Positions 58,090 through 64,000 of a stretch of DNA of 64,000 nt are shown piece by piece. The notes beneath the pieces were generated by a model. It had not been told where the DNA came from. It was given only the letters and a program-made list of their open reading frames with translations, and did not search any database. The DNA comes from Coffea arabica (lineage: Eukaryota; Streptophyta; Magnoliopsida; Gentianales; Rubiaceae). A program made the position numbers and the translations under genes. The stretch covers positions 26,401,001 through 26,465,000 of the forward strand of contig NC_092324.1 in the NCBI RefSeq assembly GCF_036785885.1. The letters run 5' to 3'. Within the stretch, counting starts at the first letter, position 1. Each line of letters begins with the position of its first letter.

Positions 58090-59430
58090 TTTTTTTTTTT
58101 TTTTTTTAAATTAAGGAAGGTTTTTTGCAGTCAGGAACTGGTATAAGTAGATAATTCATACTACTATAAATAGATGTTGGCTTCTTGTTCTCATCTTAAT
58201 ACATTTTTTTGCTCTAACACGTTAAATTAAAAGGCAGTGACAAATAGTAACCATTCACTTGGGTATTCTTAAAACTACAAGAACGGTTTTTTTATCGATG
58301 TCTTTCAAATCAAGAGGAAAACAAATTACATAAACAATGTATATTACTTGGTCTAGAATGTTGTTACAACAAATATTCATGCATGCAGGAATTTCTGCTA
58401 GGCGCATATCTCAAATAGTTCAAGCTCATATGGTTTGAATTAGCATATACTAATACTACTACATTTTCTATTACTCCTGTAAATATTAAATTCTTTATCG
58501 AATGATATGATGTTGTCGTTTTCTGTAGGTGAATAAATAGTAATACAAAAATAAATACAAAAAAATCGCATTGCTAAAGAGGGAAAGGGAATTTCCATAA
58601 GTCAACCATATATTTATCCTATCGTTGAATTTTTTCCCCCCGGGTATAATAAGCGCAAAATTTGAAACTAAATAGATAATAATGTCTTCTTTAACTTTAC
58701 TACAATACTTCCTTCGAAGCAAAAGAAAAACCATTATTAGCGGTACTTTGCAATTGAAAAATGACGAGTTTGTGGGAGAAAGAGTTAAAATTTATACTTA
58801 GAAAATGTGGCTATCCTATAATAGTTGGATTTTTAATGGTATCCAAAAGCTATCCTTTCTTGTCTACAGATATGTTCTCCATCCGTTACTCTAATTCCTC
58901 ATTTTAGTTGCAAGAGAAAATGTAAAAGTCTTGAGCTGTGCTTCTTTGACAAATTTGGATGCGTTTCCATTGGCGTTTTCACTTTAACTTTCTCAACCAT
59001 TGTTGTTACAGGGGTTCATGTTTTCTGATTGAATGGTGGGGCGTTCAACCTTTTTGATTGTGAACAATATCTCAATGGTTGTTGCATCCGCAAAGGACAC
59101 TATTAATTTTCAAGATGAAATTGTAAAAAGCAAAACGAGAACTATAATTGTTCCTTGGAAACGTTGATTTCATTGGTTTATCCTTGGAAAATGTACTTGA
59201 AATATAATTTGGTCTTAATTATTGATCCTCGAGAATTAGAATTAAAATGGACATCTTATTTTCTTTGATTTTTTCAAGAAATGGGGGCAAAAAACCTTAT
59301 TTGAATTGTATATATGAAATTAATTGACTCGACAATTTTATTTTGAGTATTTTCATTAGCCAAAAATTAAGTTTTGTTTTATTTCTTGGCTCAATAATCA
59401 GGCTTGCGATTTCAAATTACTTTAAACTTA
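58090..59430. repeat. CNL upstream region, copy U8 (long)
   Basis: Starts with a T run (58090-58107) and 'ggaaggttttttgcag', as at 14016-14050 just upstream of the CNL-1 start. It also shares 'catgttttctgattgaatg', 'ccttggaaaatg', 'ataatttggtct' and 'aatcaggcttgcgattt' with 14210-14490. No CNL coding sequence lies to its left, so it looks like the promoter of a lost gene copy. Confidence 0.7.
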
Positions 59431-60038
59431 GTGTTTAATCAAAATGAAATCATTTGGCCTTCTAAATGATTATAATGGCGTGGATTTGAGGCGGGGAAGC
59501 CCTCTCCATCCCTCACCCCGTTTTCCAGAAAGCTCCTCTGCCCCTGCCCCGAATCCGCCCCAACTTCTACGATTTCTTGACACACGAGCAGATTTGTCAA
59601 AGAAGCCCAACTGCCAATTCAGGCCGACTGACAAGAAAAACGTTCTATAAATTTGATTCTGGCCCAAGCCCCAGTAAACCAAGAAAAGTAGATAGCCATT
59701 GGTGTTCACCCAGTGAAATGCAAAATTGGATCCTGGACAATCTGAAAGAAGAAGAAATGATTCCATTGCTTAAACCTGGAAGCGATTTCCTGTGCTCAGA
59801 CATACATAGGTATAACAGCTTCATTTCTTTTATATAAACTCATTACTTTCCTTTGTTAGCAAATCAGCAATAAAACTAAGCTCTCCCTCCAAGATGCCTT
59901 TACACATTGGCAATTTTACACTTCCAAAGCAATAAAGCATTCAATTCCAGCTATACATATGGCGGCTGGTCCTGAAGAAGTTGAATAATAAAGATTGAAT
60001 GCCAAGAGTTGCTCATCCGAATACGCATGAAAGATGAA
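59431..60038. other. Region downstream of CNL-2
   Basis: No homology to LRR coding sequence. Small open frames near 59444-59837 are not recognised. Confidence 0.4.
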
Positions 60039-61448
60039 TTAGATGGCAATTTCCAAATTCATTCCAAGTTCCTCCATCATCATTTGGTTGTTGACATCTG
60101 CTTGGAGCAAACCTTCTGCCATCCAAAGTTCGATTAGCATATCTCCTTTCATCATAGTATCCTAAGGAAATATAGAACAATATGCAAAACATTTCTTAAT
60201 GGATGGAGATGGTAAACAATCAAAACTCAATTTAAGTATTTCCATGACACCATCTTCATCTCCACTGAAATTTGAAAGCTTATTCTTCAAAACCAATTGC
60301 CACTCGTCTTTTCTCTTCATGCGCAATAAACCTCCCATTACACTTGCAGCCAGTGGTAGACCACCACATTTTTTTATAATTTCCTTTTTCATGACATGCA
60401 ATTGTTTGGGAATTTCTCCACCTGCAATGGCTTTCTTTGTTAGGCTAGACCAACAATCGTCATCATCAGATAGCTTTCCTAGCACATAAGGATCATGTGT
60501 GGCCACAATGGATGCAGTTTGTTGTTTACGAGTAGTCACAACACACCAATTTCCATTAGTTGCATTTAGCCCCAGTAATGAACCAAAAAAATCATCCCAC
60601 AAGGTAAGATTTTCGGTCCAGACATCATCAAGAACAAGAAAAAAATTTTTTCCCACAAGTTGTTCTCGAATTTCCTGGACGATGACATCCCTACTGGTCA
60701 TTTTAACATTTCTTCTTGTGAGTGCTTCTAAAATCATTTTCAAAAGCCTGGTCACGTCAAAATTGTCGGACACACAAACCCAAATTTTTTTCTCAAAATG
60801 GCTATGAACGTGACTATTTTTGTATACAGATTGAGCTAAAGTTGTCTTTCCCAATCCGCCCATCCCAAGGATGGGAATTACAGAAACGGCTTTTTCTGAC
60901 AAGCTTAGCAAGGTCTCCACCAGCCTTGTTTCATCCTTAGCTCTTCCTACAATATAATGGCCAGCAATAGAATCCGTCTCTCTATTTAGTGTGACTTTAG
61001 CAGTAGTAGAAGGGGGGAAACTTGCCCTTTGGAATCTGATCAGTCCAAAATCATTGGCTTCTTTATTGATCTTATTCAACTTCTTGTTGATGTCCCTAAT
61101 CCTAGAGGCCATTCTCCGTCGGAAAACAATATTAATGTCAGAGGACAGGATGAAGGAGCGCACCTTGCCCACGAGATGGCGACGAAGAGCTTCATAATTC
61201 AGCTCGTCAAACAAATTCTCGGCATCAAACGCCACGGCTTCTAGCCTCTGGAGCCACAGTCGCACGGCCTGGTCATGCGTTTGCTTTTCCTCTGCATCAG
61301 CCAAGACAGCTTGGATCATAGCAACAGATCCTTTGAGGGTCTCCAAATCCTCCTTGAATTGGAATAACTTGCCAATCCTTTCATTGGCAAGGGAAAGTGT
61401 CTTCTTCAAAGCTACCTCTATTGTGGAAGCTATAAGTACATCAGCCAT
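60039..61448 (-). pseudogene. CNL-2: CC-NB-LRR gene truncated before the LRRs
   Basis: The start is placed at MADVLIASTIEVALKKTLS (61448), matching the CNL-1 start; the frame is open further upstream to 61547, but that part has no family match. Rx-N coiled coil: AVLADAEEKQTHDQAVRLW and AFDAENLFDEL. NB-ARC: P-loop GMGGLGKTTLAQS, kinase-2 FLVLDDVW, RNBS-B VVTTR, GLPLAAS, RNBS-D CFAYCSIFP. A TAG stop follows at 60162-60164, where CNL-1 has a lysine codon. Translation beyond the stop still matches (MKGDMLIELWMAEG, QMMMEE) to about 60060. Homology then ends and the frame closes at 60039. MHD and LRR are absent. The open part encodes 428 residues. It could be a CN-type protein if expressed, but the shape argues for a pseudogene. 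Confidence 0.9.
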
Positions 61449-61589
61449 TCTTCTTGTTCCTTGGGTACAGTCTTCAGATAAGAATACTCTTTTGCAGTGG
61501 AAGGTTTTAGCTGTAGTTAGAAGCAGCAAGGAACTGCTTTGACTCAAACGGAAGTGACAAGAGTTATGAGGATTTTTTGGTGCAGCGCT

Positions 61590-61790
61590 TCTTTGACAAA
61601 CTGGGTGGGATGCTTTTGCAACGGAAATTGCTTGGCATTTTCAGTTGAAAATAAAACATAGTCATTGCAGGGATTCTACATCTGCTTTTGATCCACATTC
61701 CACATGCCTGGGGCCCCTGATCGTGGAAAATTCCACTCAAGAAGGATGAGAAACTGTGCTGAACAATGAAAGGTCCAAAATAATTGTTTA
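61590..61790. repeat. CNL upstream module, copy U9 (next to CNL-2)
   Basis: Contains 'cttttgatccacattccaca', 'gcctggggcccctgatc' and 'aagaaggatgagaaactgtg', aligning with 15200-15300 and 24700-24790. It lies 150-340 bp upstream of the CNL-2 start. Confidence 0.7.
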
Positions 61791-61814
61791 GATAATACAA
61801 ATTAAGCAGTTTCT

Positions 61815-62400
61815 TCTAATTCAAATTAATGTTGCGCATGTATAGGAGTCACAAAATGGTTTGGTGCACTAGCAAACAGAAGGGTACATCTAAGGTTACT
61901 ACGACAAGTTTTACGTTAAAGTGGGAGATTTGTAAACCAATTCAGGGTAAACAAATGATATGTTGAGGAAAAAATATGTTAGTTGCAATGCAATCATAAA
62001 AGCTATGATACATTTGTGAAAAGAAGAAACATTTATTAATTTAGTGCAGTCTAATTGGAAACCTAGAAAAAAAAATATACATGAATGATCCGAAAGCGGG
62101 AACGGTATCATTTTACTCAAATAAAAGTGTGATCGAATCGAGGATTAGTTAAATAAAAAAATTAGATTAATAATATAATACTTTTTTGTATTTTTATATA
62201 ATGTATATGAGACAGAATGGTGGCTGGTAAAATTAAAAAAAAAAGTGATGGAATAAGTATAAATTGTTTTTTTCATATATTTATCTAATGATAATAGTGA
62301 CAGGGTAAAAAAACAAAGGTGATAACAATGATAAGTGTGGTGAGTACTTCTTGCAATTGATTGCAATCTATATTTTACATTAGGTAAATTTGAATGAAAC
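61815..62400. repeat. Duplicated block C
   Basis: Collinear with 16815-17400 of block A (ttcaaattaatgttg, gtataggagtcacaaaa, ggtttggtgcactagca, agtgggagatttgtaa, aaaattagattaata). Confidence 0.78.
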
Positions 62401-62559
62401 TTTCAATGAATGAAACATGTATTGTGCTTTTGTGTTAATTTTGCATTAGGTTAATTTTGTCTGCATTTAATATCTCAGTGTATACACGTCTATTGTGTCA
62501 GCACCTAAATTGCATGGCATGTATGGCACTAAATTTCCAGTTCACCTTTCCTACTTAAT

Positions 62560-62790
62560 GCCTTGCCGAGGCCTCTACTCTGATTGAGAAACCTTAAAAC
62601 TGCTGGGGCCTTCTATTGTGCAAAAAATCTCAACAAAATAGTGGTCTGACCCAAGAAGCACAAGAAAGTATTGTCCTTAACAATTAGAATGTTAAAGAAA
62701 AAAAAAAAGGGAAATTGACAATGATGCTGTGATTTTGGCTACATTATTCATCTCATTTTTCTAGTTCCGGAGAAACAAAATAAAAAGATT
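62560..62790. repeat. CNL upstream module, copy U10
   Basis: Shares 'tgctggggccttc', 'gtggtctgacccaaga' and 'ttgtccttaa' with copies U3, U4 and U7. No CNL coding sequence adjoins. Confidence 0.65.
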
Positions 62791-62799
62791 TCACTAAGT

Positions 62800-64000
62800 T
62801 TGCTTTTTGTAATGTACCGCGCTGGGCTTTGTCAAATGCCCCATTTTTTGCTAGAATTACTTATTTTGCTTCTCATTTGGTTCTATTATACTGTACAGAA
62901 TTATATGTATATAACGTGGATTGTCATCTTAAGAATCAAGATTGCCAATCTGATCACGTAAATTGGCCAGAAATTGGTTGCAATTGGCTGCATGTAATGC
63001 CTTGAATCGAAAATGGCTACCATTTCAATCCATAGAAATATGTTGAAGGAAACTGGACTGCAACATGTACTAATAAGAATCAGATATGACGATTCTTGAT
63101 TGCTTAAGAAAATCCTTGTATATTTGGTTATTTGACACAGGAAGTCAATATGCTTCAAATGAAACAGTGAATCCAACAAATAAGGCATGGCAAGCTGTGA
63201 TTAATGCCATACAAACCTGAGTTTCATTAAATTAACAGAGAGGATAGTGAAGAGCAGAGCCATTCCTAAATGCCAAAGAGACAGAGAGATTATAAAGATG
63301 ATCAACTAACTAATCATACCCTTCAACACGAATAGCCAAATATCTGAGGTTTGAGAAATGACAGCAATTGTTGCAGTCAAGCAATAGAAATGATAGGGGG
63401 GACTACACATCCAAAAGAAGGCACAGCAATATGATCAGTGTGGAACAAAATTTGCATTATAAACTAATTCAGAGCCAGCTACAACGTCACAGAATAACAG
63501 GCAATAGACCTGAAACTTCCAATACTGGGATAACAACACTTTTTCTGTGCCCTACTTGGTCCGACCAGGGACAAAAGGACATCTGGCCAAATTAAAACAG
63601 AGAGGGACTTATCCGAGAACTAAGTAGAAACTGCTGAAACTAGTCACATTGCTCGAAAATTCAAAAAGAACCAAAAAAAAAAAATGAGAAAGAAGAAGGG
63701 AAAAAGGAACTGCTTAGAATCAGAGAGAGAAGAGGGACTTCTGAGAGCAGCACTAATCGGCGGGGACAACTCTGACAAGTGGATGGCAAAGACAGCACTA
63801 ATTGGCGGGGACAACACCAATCCCTTCCCTTTTGTGTAGAAATAAGTTCATCTGAAAGTTTTTATTATTTTTAGGTAACTAATTATGATTATTACTGCTA
63901 CTACTACTTTCTGTACTGATACAGACATGAGATGATTTACTTATATTGGCCGTCAAAGTCTTAGAGGCATAGAAAAGTAGAAATGCTTTAATTGTCACAT
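62800..64000. other. Right end, no gene recognised
   Basis: Small open frames on both strands show no known domain. 'cactaatYggcggggacaac' is repeated at about 63752 and 63794. Sequence near 63230-63800 may belong to a gene beyond the window. Confidence 0.35.

Noticed and set aside
1..64000. CRISPR arrays, rRNA operons, bacterial operons, integrated virus
   Set aside because: No spaced direct repeats, rRNA-like sequence or viral replication proteins. All polymerase and integrase sequence is of plant LTR or LINE type.

Overview
This is a 64 kb piece of a plant nuclear genome, almost certainly a eudicot. The evidence is plant CC-NB-LRR resistance-gene sequence, an NPF-type transporter with plant introns, plant LTR-retrotransposon lineages (Tat, Athila-like, copia), hAT, Mutator and PIF-type TIR elements, and an AT-rich background. 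LTR and resistance-gene style recall Rubiaceae (coffee), but this is an impression that I could not test. No virus, operon or bacterial feature is present.

Layout. 1-1443: no recognisable gene. 1444-13982 (minus strand): one CC-NB-LRR gene split inside its NB-ARC domain by a young Tat-lineage Ty3/gypsy element (3551-12964, 5-bp target duplication). The gene also carries three frameshifts. The Tat element keeps gag, protease, RT, two RNase H domains and integrase, broken by one stop and one frameshift. It also has an antisense ORF with its own TATA box and a probable 90-bp intron. 13983-25960: no intact gene; repeated copies of the region found upstream of the CC-NB-LRR genes, hAT-like MITEs and microsatellites. 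25690-37456: a second copy of the 15370-16800 block, interrupted by a solo LTR (26165-27768) and by a non-autonomous Athila-like element (28306-37031), whose 3' LTR holds a further inverted solo LTR (34547-36326). 38000-40720: tandem repeats and a LINE remnant with a PIF-like MITE inside it. 41702-43645 (minus): NPF (NRT1/PTR) transporter gene with an antisense copia LTR just upstream. 45074-46740: a Mutator-like, GC-filled element (candidate Pack-MULE) nested in another long-TIR element. 50124-55768: two hAT-like MITEs, the first carrying a 3.9-kb probable solo LTR. 56108-56878 (minus): intronless SEC14/CRAL-TRIO pseudogene. 60039-61448 (minus): second CC-NB-LRR gene, cut off by a stop codon and lacking its LRRs. 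61590-64000: more upstream-region copies, then featureless sequence.

Taken together, this is a decayed resistance-gene cluster. The two CC-NB-LRR genes have the same orientation. About ten copies of a ~200-300 bp module that lies 150-400 bp upstream of their start codons are scattered through the window, mostly with no coding sequence beside them. Duplicated blocks give empty sites for several insertions, so the order of events can be read directly. The only plausible functional host gene is the NPF transporter, and its first visible coding exon seems to contain a frame break. I saw no clearly undescribed biological system. The most unusual observations are the repeated upstream module, the antisense spliced ORF in the Tat element, and the nested Pack-MULE candidate.
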